The notes: generated by a model not told the origin, from the sequence alone. Shown: positions 1 through 8,648, counted from the stretch's first letter. The stretch is 18,483 nucleotides of DNA from Dimargaris cristalligena (GCA_027576995.1 JANBQC010000564.1:1-18483), one strand, 5' to 3'. Made by a program: numbers and translations.

Positions 1-1
1 A

Positions 2-151
2 CAAGGCCAATGGATGATCATGCGCGACCCCTCCATCGGGGATAGTGACGGCGTGGCCACTAAATCTGGCCCTATTACCCTGTTGACTGCCATGATTCCG
101 CAGGGTGATATGCCTGTGTTTTTAAGTGGTGGCAATAAGAGTCCAAGCTAG
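2..151 (+). CDS. 3' end of an unidentified gene entering from the left edge
   Basis: Reading from base 2 there are 49 open codons ending in TAG at 149-151. The start lies outside the window. The codons favour C or G in third position (GGC, ATC, CGC, GAC, CCC, TCC), as in the confident genes here and unlike the AT-rich DNA that follows. The peptide begins QGQWMIMRDPSIGDSDG and ends LSGGNKSPS. It has no cysteine and no motif I recognise. The stop overlaps a GTAAGT (151-156) that matches a fungal 5' splice site, so the TAG could be split by an intron and the protein could continue. I found no convincing acceptor at a usual fungal intron length. Coding status is likely; function is unknown. Confidence 0.5.
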   Translation, partial: QGQWMIMRDPSIGDSDGVATKSGPITLLTAMIPQGDMPVFLSGGNKSPS

Positions 152-1581
152 TAAGTCTTATATACAGTAGCCGTAAACTAGACCTCAACGGTCATTTTGG
201 AGACACTGGTATGGCTACTATTTTTTATTTGACTATCGGCAGCAATGAAGGCTCTTTGGATACCCCCGCAGCCTAGAGTGAGAATACATAATAGGGATGG
301 TAATAGTGTGTTACTCTCATTTCATATCTGGTTTTGACATTCATCAGACCCCACGTTATTCTATTTTGGAATCCCTACTCTTTAGCAACATTGCCTTCAA
401 CCAGGTCACTCTAGGCATGATTTGGGAGCGTCATACTAGCCTTTGTCCTGAACTTGTAGCCGATTACAATGCACGGAAAACTTCCACTAACAAGACTGTC
501 TCGCTTATCCTGGCCGAGGGTGCTGACCTACACCCCGGTCGAGTTAGTGGGCCCCTAACGTATGAAATCAAGAGGTGATCTAGTTGATTACAATACACTC
601 CTATTATCTTAAATTCTGGCGGTCGCCCATATTTCAGGGCTATTCTAGCAGCAGCAAAACTACAACACTTGGGCGACGCCAGATTCATATTAACCTTGAA
701 CAAAATCCCAGTCGAATACATATGGATTCATTTCAAATAACGAAGCAAATGTATAGTATTTTTTTTGATCGCAAGGTCGAGGTCGCTACCTGTCCACAGT
801 TACGGACATACAGGCCACGGCAAGATAATGATGTATCAACTATCACCTGTAATTCAAGTTCAGAAGCTGTTTCGCATACACTATTAATAAATAGTGCACT
901 ATGGACTGTAGGGCCAAATTACTGAACGCCATGGTATATCAAATCCAAATAGTATTGTGCTTACATGTATTATCCACCAGGTTTCCAAACTAGCCGGATA
1001 TATGCCTGGGAGGTTCTCGCTACGGTTCAAAAACAATTGCTGATGAAGAAATAGGTATCCCACAGTGTGCCCACCATTTGTTTCCCTGTGGTTCGAACTA
1101 CCTACTAACCAGGATAACTGTCCAATTTTGTTACTGATAATCTTCCAATCGGTCTGTGTTGGTATTGCCAACGGTTATTGACAAGGCCTACTTTTTTTTG
1201 CTGCAATTATATCAACTGTCTGATTAATAAAGTATGGCCCAACGTATTGATCAAAGTCTGCCCACAAATTAATAGAGATATCACGCGATAAATCGATGGT
1301 GTATTCCATAGCTAATGTAGTCCAAATGGTATTTATTTGCATTTCTATCGATCTGTACGAGGATTTTAAGGTGGCTGAAATATATGTGGAAGAGAAGATA
1401 TGAATAGCGTACCAACATCTCATCGATAGATAACTAATGAGCAGGCGGTGATGGTTTAATTATTGGGATACAATGCACTCATGCCACTTTTCCTTGGACA
1501 TATAGCCAGCTTGATACGGTAAATCACTGAATAAATTAGCAGTACCAGTGTTGATAATTGTTGGACTCAGACTCGCGCGCA
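152..1581. other. gene-poor stretch, no confident gene
   Basis: This AT-rich interval lies between the left-edge gene and the minus-strand secreted gene. Short frames are open (for example 297-578 plus, and 1423-899 minus with one in-frame TAA at 1175-1177). None has a signal peptide, a motif or the C/G-ending codon use of the good genes. Their lengths are near what chance gives in a window this size. I see no tRNA, rRNA or clear repeat here. Confidence 0.5.
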
Positions 1582-2193
1582 TTAACTAGTTGTTGACTCA
1601 TCGCTGGCAATTGCGCCGGTCTCCATGTTAAACTGATACTTGCTGTCCTTGGCCGATTCAATGTATTCAAACAATCCCTTGTCAGCAGGATCATTTAAGT
1701 TAATTAAAATCATCCAGGGAAAATCAGTACCGGGGTTAGTTTTGATATAAAGATAATAATTTTTGATATACTGGTAGGGTAAAGAACGTACATAGCTCGT
1801 TTTCTGGCCTCGTTTATATCCAACTGCGTAGATCAGTACTGGATTTTGAATATTGGCCAATTGGATTAGGGTTTTAACCGCACCTCGCTTACTGGATGGA
1901 TTGGACTCATGTTGAATGGCTTCGCTAAGATGTTGCAGCAGTCTGGTTTGGGCCTTTTGGGTTTCTAGAGTCTGAAGTGCTTCTTGAGACGGCAGAGGAT
2001 TTACAGGCCGTATAAGTCGGTCTACGAGGCGGTGCAGCGCCATATTTGCACGGTCGCGCATGTGGGGCTTTCGTGCTAGAGAGTGGGCTCCATTTTTCTC
2101 AGACAACGACTGCGAATACTGCGGGTTGCTTTCCTTTCCTACGGCGCACGCCACGAACAGACATGTAACCACTGCCAAGTACTGGGGTCTCAT
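1582..2193 (-). CDS. predicted secreted protein, 203 aa, unknown family
   Basis: The ORF has an ATG at 2193-2191 and ends TAA at 1584-1582. Residues 1-19 form a signal peptide: Arg at position 3, a hydrophobic core (YLAVVTCLFVACAV) and a likely cut near VACAVG|KES. The mature part has no cysteine, which is unusual for a small secreted fungal protein. Residues about 40-110 are basic and helix-prone with many Leu, Gln and Ala (HRLVDRLIRPVNPLPSQ, then LQTLETQKAQTRLLQHLSEA). Residues about 115-185 are richer in Tyr and aromatic residues (YQYIKNYYLYIKTNPGTDF). There is no transmembrane segment after the signal and no catalytic motif I recognise. A CATAAATA box lies 196 bp upstream (2389-2382, minus), matching the spacing in the other secreted genes here. 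It could be an effector or cell-wall-associated protein; that is inference. Confidence 0.7.
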   Translation of the reverse strand: MRPQYLAVVTCLFVACAVGKESNPQYSQSLSEKNGAHSLARKPHMRDRANMALHRLVDRLIRPVNPLPSQEALQTLETQKAQTRLLQHLSEAIQHESNPSSKRGAVKTLIQLANIQNPVLIYAVGYKRGQKTSYVRSLPYQYIKNYYLYIKTNPGTDFPWMILINLNDPADKGLFEYIESAKDSKYQFNMETGAIASDESTTS

Positions 2194-2381
2194 AGGGGCT
2201 CTTATTCGACTTGGAAAATACGGGGGTGGGCAGGAGTGTTGCTAAAGAATGCCGAGTACTCAAAGTATAGGGCTTAGGATATTCGGCGAGTGGCGGCGCT
2301 GGTTGGGTAGTCTAGCAAGACCTAAACGAGGTATATACAATAGCAGAGGTGAATCTTTGGAATAATGTGCGGGATACTCGC

Positions 2382-2389
2382 TATTTATG
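2382..2389 (-). promoter_or_regulatory. TATA-like box of the 203-aa secreted gene
   Basis: Minus-strand CATAAATA, one base from the TATAAATA of the other genes, 196 bp ahead of the ATG at 2193. The matching distance is the main support. Confidence 0.4.
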
Positions 2390-2456
2390 CCGTGCGCATT
2401 CACAGCTTTAGTCCTTTAGAGTTACGAGCAACATAAAAATGAGGCAACATAGATAG

Positions 2457-2648
2457 TCCGGTAATTCATCTACAAGATACCCACGGGGAGCTCACCCTTT
2501 GCCAGCTCATTTTTGCAACAACCATGTGGTGAGCCATCGGCTGGTTGGCTCACTCTATTCCAAAACGGAGAGACAGGGGGCCATCGAAGAATACCTGTGG
2601 CGCCTGAACCAGCAAGTCATGGCGACGCTGGTGCTCAAAGAGGAATAA
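2457..2648 (+). pseudogene. coding-like fragment without a start codon, possible last exon or remnant
   Basis: A frame open from just after a TAG at 2454-2456 runs 63 codons to TAA at 2646-2648. It lacks a usable ATG near its start. From about 2523 it becomes GC-richer and coding-like, with codons such as CTG TGG CGC CTG AAC CAG and residues GAIEEYLWRLNQQVMATL, a charged amphipathic helix. The DNA around 2540-2650 stands out in GC from its AT-rich surroundings. It could be the final exon of a gene, a remnant of one, or chance. The product is not recognised. Confidence 0.22.
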
Positions 2649-2766
2649 AAAGATTCCCCGAAACGTTGAACAAGTGCAACCAACACCTAACCAATCTCCG
2701 GCTCTAAGGACAAATGCGGCAGTAGTCGGGAAAAAAGGAGGGATTGTGCGGGACTTCAAACACCCA

Positions 2767-3120
2767 TTAAGAGAGGCGAAGATAGGAATATGTATTAGTG
2801 AAATGCGTATGGGTGATTTTCAGCCGAGCTGTACAAGGTTTTTTATAACGCACATACGGGAAATAGGCAGGCGGTATATTTTTATCTAACAATTTCAGCC
2901 TTGTCCGGTGAATTTTTCGTTCTATAGTCAGGTCGAACCTGTCATAAAGTTTTGGCCTGTTTTCCTGCTCGTTAAATAAAACTTCAATACAACGCTTGGC
3001 TGCCCCTCCCTGGACGTTCCTAATGTCAAATATAGTTACCCTTTTGGTACTGCTTTCAACCGATAAAGCGGGACCAAGTGGCATTTTAAAAATGGGAAGT
3101 CCCAAGAGGCCTTTGCAGCT
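2767..3120 (-). pseudogene. possible exon or gene remnant related to a decayed segment at 3820-4010
   Basis: This minus-strand frame is open from just after a TAA at 3123-3121 down to TAA at 2769-2767. The first ATG is at 3084. The peptide is basic, rich in Lys and Arg, with no signal peptide and no recognised domain. What makes it notable is a related stretch about 1 kb to the right. LYDRF followed by ERKIH here aligns with IWERF and QKIH there, and KLL occurs in both at matching spacing. The right-hand relative is broken by TAA, TAG, TAA and TGA codons. DNA similarity is also visible (both start at GAGGCGAA, 2775 and 3817). This suggests an old duplicated coding sequence, but an exon, a pseudogene and a non-coding repeat are all possible. 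Confidence 0.3.
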
Positions 3121-3816
3121 TTAGCGAGCAGAGTATGCTTTCTACGGGGGGGTATACATTGGGAATTCTAAACCGCTTCATAGAATTGTGCGCTCGAATA
3201 TGCGCACGTTTACAGTTCACGATGACTAAACTGTTCAGTCCAACCCCTCCCTTTTTGGTAATTTACTATGTAACTAATCTATGTATCCATATCTCCGACC
3301 ATGGTCCATTATTAATATTATTTGAAAAAAAACAAACAAACAACGAAACCCCATTTAGGGAAATGTATAAGGGACAAGGGTGGCTCTGTTGTCTAACTAA
3401 AACTATATTCAAGACCACTATTGAGACACGGCAATAATCAATTTCATCCCTTATTTTACCATTTACATTATTTTTCAAACCCCTACATAATGATTACACC
3501 TTACCTAAACTTAACTATTGGAACTGGGCTCCTCCGGCAAAATTTAAGGCTTTGGATATGATTCAATATCCGACATCTAGCCCAAATTCAAGCACTATAG
3601 TCAAAACAATTTATGAGAGAAATTCAACCCAACTATATATGATACTGTTAGAAGGTAAAAAGCATGGGCATTTTATTTTAAGGGGAATGCAAAATGTGAA
3701 ATTATAAGGGAACGTAGGAAATATTACTACAGTGATGGTGTTTGGCCCCCTACTGCAGCCATATGTGGAACAATATCATCCATATGAGTTGGCTGGACTA
3801 TTCAGATCACGTGATC

Positions 3817-4010
3817 GAGGCGAATAAGGATCTTACTCACCCTTATTAATTTTTATATGGATGAAATTCAAGCCAGCTGTATAAAGTTTTACATGATTTG
3901 TGTATGGGAGAGCATGTGGGAGTAACTAATTTTAACCAGTAATTTTGGTCCCATCTAATGGATTTTTTGTTATACAGCCTGGATGAACCTCTCCCATATG
4001 CTACTTGCCA
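3817..4010 (-). pseudogene. decayed relative of the 2767-3120 segment
   Basis: Read on the minus strand, this segment resembles the open frame at 2775-2970 in the same orientation but has several stops. Where the left copy reads CGA, this one reads CAA; where the left has CAC CGG, this has CAT TAG. Those CpG-linked changes fit its position at the left edge of the CpG-free block. The similarity is interrupted by small gaps and fades beyond about 4010. Confidence 0.35.
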
Positions 4011-4340
4011 CATAATCCAAGGAAAATTGGTATATACAATGATAGAATGCTCAGAAGGGGAAGTGGAAAGAAGCTGGTATTCACTAGATATTACATGACC
4101 ACTGTCACCTTTCCAGTGTAATTAGTGGGGTAGTGGCACATTAAATGCCCATGATGATAAAATCATTGCTGCAGTTTACTGGAAATTAGTGATGCTCTCA
4201 TAATTATCCCTTCAACCACAATGGAAATGTAATATGTAAAATCCCAGCTATTCTGGATAATAAGTGACACAAATCATTTGGTGACTATTGTGTTCATAAT
4301 AAAAAGCCCATTTATGACTTCCCAGGTTAGAATCCAATGG

Positions 4341-4390
4341 GGATCAGCATCCCTGCCATTGTTCCATAGCCTATATCTAAAGGAAAATAT
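4341..4390 (+). promoter_or_regulatory. conserved non-coding block upstream of the decayed gene
   Basis: About 50 bp that differ from 17581-17630 at only a handful of positions, although the flanking sequence is much more diverged. It sits about 435 bp before the ATG, against 430 bp in the intact copy. Slower divergence suggests an upstream control element, or simply a chance patch of lower change. Confidence 0.3.
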
Positions 4391-4586
4391 GAATAATAGC
4401 CCATCTGGCTATTGTGCCTTTCTCAAATTGTGCACACCTGTGAACTTTGCCAGAAATAATAGAGCATAATGGCATACTAAAAGCATGTCTAAGTACCAGT
4501 ATTCCAAGTATTTATTTAGCCAGTAACAAGTTCTCCATAACAAGATATCCTAACCTGATTCACAGTTATCTTTGATTACCCTCTAA

Positions 4587-4594
4587 TATAAATA
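4587..4594 (+). promoter_or_regulatory. TATA box of the decayed chitin-binding gene
   Basis: TATAAATA within TAATATAAATAA, 189 bp before the ATG at 4776 and collinear with the box at 17826 in the intact copy. Confidence 0.6.
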
Positions 4595-4775
4595 ATGACC
4601 ATTACCACCCTTTGGGTTAATAAAATTCTCCATTCCACACCCCTACTAGCTGCATACACCACTCAGCTCCATCCACACACTAGAAGTAATTATCATCTCC
4701 CTATTCCCTGTCAGCCAACTGTGTCACTCACAACTAACCCTTGACCACAGCCACTCTTCATATCCCACCTCCACT

Positions 4776-5177
4776 ATGGCTAAGTTTATCACCATCACCC
4801 TCTTTGCCACTCTCTTGGCCATTGCTATTTCAGCCATGCCTCAGCATTGGGATGGAACTTGAAGTGTTTCCAAACTGTGTGCCAATAGTACTTGCTGCAG
4901 CAGCTTCAGATCTTGCAGTTCCACCAATGGCCACTGTGGCTTTGGCTGTCAAAGTGGACCTTGCAAGGGTCCTCCCATTCCCACTCCCACTTCCCCCAAT
5001 CCCCCACCCAATGGTTCTGGCAGCTGCAATGCCCATACGCCCTGCCAGAGCAGTGCATGCTGTAGCAAGCAGGGTTTCTGTGGCTTCACCAATGCCCACT
5101 GTGGTACTGGCTGTCTGAGCAGCTCTTGTAGTCAAGTATTCAACAGCCACTCTAGCCCCAAGTCCAAGCAACTCTAA
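4776..5177 (+). pseudogene. decayed copy of the two-domain hevein-type chitin-binding protein
   Basis: This is a full-length copy of the gene at 18011-18391. The frame runs 133 codons from ATG to TAA at 5175-5177 with a single in-frame TGA at 4860-4862. That stop replaces codon 29, the first cysteine of the first chitin-binding domain (TGC to TGA, a transversion). All other domain cysteines, the signal peptide (MAKFITITLFATLLAIAISA) and the Pro-rich linker are still recognisable. The C-terminus is longer than in the intact copy because TAG has become AAG there. The intact CDS has 25 CpGs; this one keeps one, at 5038. Twenty of the 24 lost sites read TG or CA, three read TA and one reads AG. 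The near-perfect frame means it lost function recently, is read through at the TGA, or gained the stop late. AATAAA at 5438-5443 could be an old poly(A) signal. Confidence 0.85.
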
Positions 5178-5240
5178 GTAGCCATATACTAGGTTTCTGA
5201 CTATATCAGTCAGATTCACAATCCAATCCAACTACTCAAA

Positions 5241-5625
5241 TCCTAACCATCCTGGTCAATTCACCTCTGTTCCATTAGTTGACTCACTGCCTCAAACTTT
5301 ACCCTTATCCAACAGTGACATATTTGTCCAATCATATATAACTCCCTGCACTGCTTTTATCAGTCCAACAGTTTCAATGTTCCTCTATTATTTGGGTGCC
5401 AAAAGTCTAACTCATCTGTATTTCATATAAGTCTGTAAATAAACCCATTGACTATACACCTATGTCTCCTCTACCCATAATTTACATGGGTGACTACTGC
5501 ATTATCACTAACTTTACATTTTTAGTACATTATAGAAATATTAGCATTAACATAATAGTGGCTTGTTATACTTGTTTATATTTTCCCTATTTTGGTCTCC
5601 CAATTTTTTTATAAACCACTTCAAC
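5241..5625. other. AT-rich CpG-free spacer
   Basis: No open frame of note. It lies between the end of the duplicated segment and the LTR-like repeat, and contains only the possible AATAAA noted for the decayed gene. Confidence 0.5.
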
Positions 5626-6334
5626 TATTATCACCCAGGTTAGTCACTCTTAGTCCCCCAAGAGTCCTGAGGATAGGCATCTAATGGTAGGCAGGGCTTA
5701 GGCTTAGCTAAGTGGGATACTAGTGTCAGGTATAGGCATGGTACTAACTAATAAAGGCTACAGCAGGTATATGCAAGGGATGTGCAGTGGGCACACTTAT
5801 TAGTCAGTATGGGGGAAGTGAGTGTATATGGGGTTTATTAGGGTAAACTAAGGGATAAGAATAAGATAAGGAATCTAACCAGTCCCAAGGGGGCCTAGTT
5901 ATATATATATGGGGGCAGCTCTAGAGGGAGGCCCTAAGAGGAGATACTACTAGACTATGGTATAGGTAAATAGATTAACGGATGGGCCTTGTATCTGGAA
6001 GACTCTCATGGGAACCAGAAGGGTCTTTGGATCAGTAAGTTGAGTGATTAGTGTGAAGCACTGGGGTCTGGGAGGAGAATTGTTATATGATAAATGATGA
6101 TTCCATAGTACTGGGGGTAACTATGGGAGGGTTAATATGGTGCTATCAGGCCTAATAAGGGTGGACAATCATTAAGCCAGGATTAAGTCAGATTAGGAGG
6201 GCTGACATTACCTATCCTTCACTTTCCTTTATCTACATTATATTATTGACTATTCAGTCATTACTCAATAAAGCTAAGTAAAGAGGTTCTCCTGAATCTA
6301 ATCACATCTTATCTCTCTTATTATTATTTTAACA
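5626..6334 (+). mobile_element. solo-LTR-like repeat, copy 1
   Basis: About 700 bp sharing long stretches with 11133-11485 (same strand) and 12070-12586 (opposite strand). Shared landmarks are CACTCTTAGT near the start, AATGGTAGG with GGGCTTAG, GTACTAACTAATAA, AAGGAATCTAAC, TTATATATATAT (5899-5910) and AGAGGGAGG. LTR traits are an internal TATA box, a downstream AATAAA (6267-6272) and a 3' end of TTTTAACA at 6334, whose TAACA complements the TGTTA/TGTTG start seen in the other copies. Here the start reads TATTA, which fits G-to-A change. No primer-binding site or coding region follows, and I see no clear target-site duplication. Confidence 0.6.
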
Positions 6335-7696
6335 TATTTTGTTAGCTTCTAAATTCTATTTAGAATACATCTCCAACAATTTACACATAGGCAAAGTGGC
6401 CTAATCAGCTATTGTAGGCCATGAACTTCTCCATTAAGTGCAATAAGTAATACCAATAAATAGTAAATATTCAACATTTATAAATTATAATACAGGGAAA
6501 AGTAAAATATCAGGAATTGCTCCTTCCTATTACCAATCCTTAAATCAATTAGATTGTAGTGAAATGGGTATTTCCATTAAAAAAAAAAGAAAATAGGTAA
6601 ATTGGACACTACCCATAAAGAAGTGTGAGTAAGCACACTACTAAAAAATGGCGTCATTGAACATCAAAGAACATCTGTAATGAATGCCCTCACAAGTGAC
6701 CCCATTAATTATGAAGCCTGTTCAAAACCAGTTAACACTTAAATGTATATAACCCCACAGGGTTCGATTCTAGAACAGGGAGGTATAGCAAGAGCCCGAA
6801 ACCAAGAACAAGTTTAAGTCTAACTGCAGCCAAGAGCCTGTTTGCCAATAGCCATTGTTATTACTCCTGAGAATTGTATGGGTTGAACATATCTATAAAC
6901 CTCAGGTTTAAATATAATTATTAAAAGGTACTTGGGTATTTTTAATTTTAGGAGAAGTGATCAGCATTGGTGAAGTCGAAAGCAGCACTGGTTCCATGAT
7001 TCAAAGATACTTCTCAATCAAGTTCTATAAATCTATTCGAATTTCTTTTTATAGCATAACATATTCCTCGTTTTTAAATTAATACTCCATTTACTTATTC
7101 AACTGGCATTGGTCTATATAGCCATCAATGACGTCATCCCGGCCCCCAAATCCCATTAATAAGTTATTTGGGTCAATCTTCCAGCCAGGATTATATTGAA
7201 TCCCCCCGGCTTATCAAGCACTGGTATGACTAATCACAAACTGGCTGTTATAAGAAATCAATCGCAATGCACAATATGAATTTAAACCTCTATACTCTAA
7301 ATGCTGGAAGGGTCCTTGTTGGAATGTAGGGTACGTTGCGATACTATAGTAGGCATTCTAGTCCAAAATTTATGTGAGGCAAGCCATAATTTAGTTTGGG
7401 GAGAACAGACAGAAAACGCAAAGTTTATTGGGACAACACACGGGAAATGCCAAATCAGGTAGGGTTTAAGTATATGTGGAGTGATTCGAGCAGCCAGTCA
7501 ATGGGGCTAGGCAGTGGATAGTACAAAAAGTATCACCAGTAGTTGGCATTTGAGGAGGAGTGGTGGTACACTAGGCCGATGGATGCAATTGGCCCAGTGT
7601 AATGTACCGGTGTTATCTAATTCCAAGCATGCGACTGCTTGGACATTGTCTATTTTGGCATTGTAGGGTTGTCATTTTAATTAGTTGGCACTATTT
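6335..7696. other. intergenic stretch, no confident gene
   Basis: AT-rich, with CpG returning from 6652. There is a perfect TGACGTCA (7129-7136), the consensus of CREB/ATF-type bZIP factors, but no gene start close by. A GGTTCGATTC at about 6761 resembles a tRNA B box but lacks a foldable T-stem and a tRNA body. No frame shows a motif. Confidence 0.5.
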
Positions 7697-7990
7697 TCAC
7701 AGCGCCTTTGGTTTATTTACTTTGAGTTTGCCACTGGCATTTTGTCGTTTGGGGGGGACAAAGCTTCGGTCGGTTTTTTCACTACTGGTCACTCCCTTGA
7801 TTTCCGATTTTCCTTGCTTATCGTTTTTTGGGGCTGCTTGACCCTGTCCCCCGGATGTGTTGCCCTTTTGGGGTACGCGACGCACAAGATGCTGGCTAAG
7901 GGGAGTGCGGAGAGTATGGCTACCAAACAAGTGGGCAGCGACTGACGAAACCGTGGCCAGTGTGGCGAGAGTGAGAATGGCGAAACGCAT
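7697..7990 (-). CDS. predicted secreted, Lys-rich, disordered protein, 97 aa
   Basis: ATG at 7990-7988 in a good context (ATCAACATGCG); stop TGA at 7699-7697. Residues 1-19 (MRFAILTLATLATVSSVAA) are a clean signal peptide with a likely cut before His20. The mature part is about 78 residues, with no cysteine, rich in Lys, Gly, Ser, Gln and Pro, and probably unstructured. An RR pair at 37-38 (HLVRRVPQ) is a plausible Kex2 processing site, which would leave a basic peptide of about 59 residues. Two N-glycosylation sequons, NTS (44-46) and NAS (84-86), are present. A perfect TATAAATA box lies 197 bp upstream (8187-8180, minus). No known family is recognised. It could be a secreted basic peptide or cell-wall-bound protein; that is inference. 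Confidence 0.65.
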   Translation of the reverse strand: MRFAILTLATLATVSSVAAHLFGSHTLRTPLSQHLVRRVPQKGNTSGGQGQAAPKNDKQGKSEIKGVTSSEKTDRSFVPPKRQNASGKLKVNKPKAL

Positions 7991-8179
7991 GTTGATGGGG
8001 CTCAGAGTGGGTGGGAGAGGAGGGAGGCTACAGTGCTGGAATTTGTGAGGATATCAGTGATTTTTAAACTCTGTGGGAAAAAAATGGGGAAGTTGGATAG
8101 AAGTATAGGAAACAAAATGCGGTAATGGAAATGATGGCAGTGGTTGATGATATAAAATTGGTAATGCGAAAGTCAGTGG

Positions 8180-8187
8180 TATTTATA
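8180..8187 (-). promoter_or_regulatory. TATA box of the 97-aa secreted gene
   Basis: Minus-strand TATAAATA, inside TATATAAATA, 197 bp ahead of the ATG at 7990. The same octamer and similar spacing occur ahead of the other secreted genes. Confidence 0.55.
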
Positions 8188-8190
8188 TAA

Positions 8191-8604
8191 ACTCAGTGAG
8201 TAGTCTGGATTCTATGCTGTCACTTTATATCCCAGAAATTCCAACATACCTTTGGCGTGATTATGGTACTGCTACGCCTCTCCCCCTATGTTTTTACGGT
8301 ACATCCCACATCAAACACGTACACATCTCGAACTGGCCAATAGCTGACACAGTGTTTCCGGTGGTGGGCATTCCATACCCACGAATAACCTCAATCTTAA
8401 TATGTGGTAATTAGAATTGCGTCCCACAATGGGTTGGTTTGGCAATCTTGATTAGTGCCATTATGTTAACCACTTTCGATCAGGGTTGACAAAGAAATCC
8501 GTGTTGATCCCACCTACAAAGTATTCAAATTGGATCCACCCCCCCTCTCCATTGCACACCTAAAGGAAGGGTCAATTCAGCAATGTAGGCAGTAGTCAGG
8601 TAGT
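8191..8604. other. intergenic stretch, nothing recognised
   Basis: Upstream of the 97-aa gene's TATA box. Short frames only, without coding signs. Confidence 0.4.
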
Positions 8605-8648
8605 AGGAGGAGAAGAAGAGGGAGAGAAAGGGAAGAGGAAGAGGGGGG
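8605..8648 (+). repeat. 44-base polypurine tract
   Basis: An uninterrupted run of A and G with GGA, GAA and GAG units (GGAGGAGAAGAAG, GGAAGAGG). It reads as a CT-rich tract on the minus strand, about 610-660 bp upstream of the ATG at 7990. Such tracts can be promoter CT boxes in fungi, triplex-forming sequence or simple repeat expansion. Confidence 0.7.

Larger units (their letters stand above)
4090..5240 (+). repeat. segmental duplication, decayed copy A (partner 17328-18465)
   Basis: This stretch aligns collinearly with 17328-18465. Landmarks in both are ATTACATGAC at the left edge (4090 and 17330), GGATCAGCATCCCTG (4341 and 17581), AAAAGCATG (about 4478 and 17719), the TATAAATA box, the CDS, and TACTAGGTTTCTGACTA downstream of the stop. 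The element order and the roughly 435-bp spacing from the conserved upstream block to the ATG are kept. Copy A differs by many transitions plus small indels. Confidence 0.85.
3824..6651. other. CpG desert 1 (about 2.8 kb)
   Basis: Counting by eye, I find only two CpG dinucleotides here (5038-5039 and 5979-5980). GC content is moderate, so tens of CpGs would be expected. CpG is common just outside on the left (three at 3810-3822) and reappears at 6652 and 6765. The block contains the decayed chitin-binding gene and a solo-LTR-like repeat. The pattern is what long-term cytosine methylation of CpG with deamination leaves behind. Confidence 0.8.

Noticed and set aside
4776..5177. Classical repeat-induced point mutation (RIP) of the duplicate
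   Set aside because: Only one copy is changed and the loss is centred on CpG, while RIP as known from Neurospora alters both copies and prefers CpA.
4830..5231. Minus-strand ORF of 133 codons over the decayed chitin-binding gene
   Set aside because: It is the antisense shadow of a Gly/Ala/Cys-rich coding sequence; an equivalent shadow lies at 18065-18448 over the intact gene.
6755..6785. GGTTCGATTC resembling a tRNA B box
   Set aside because: The bases around it do not form a five-pair T-stem and no acceptor stem, anticodon arm or A box is found at tRNA spacing.
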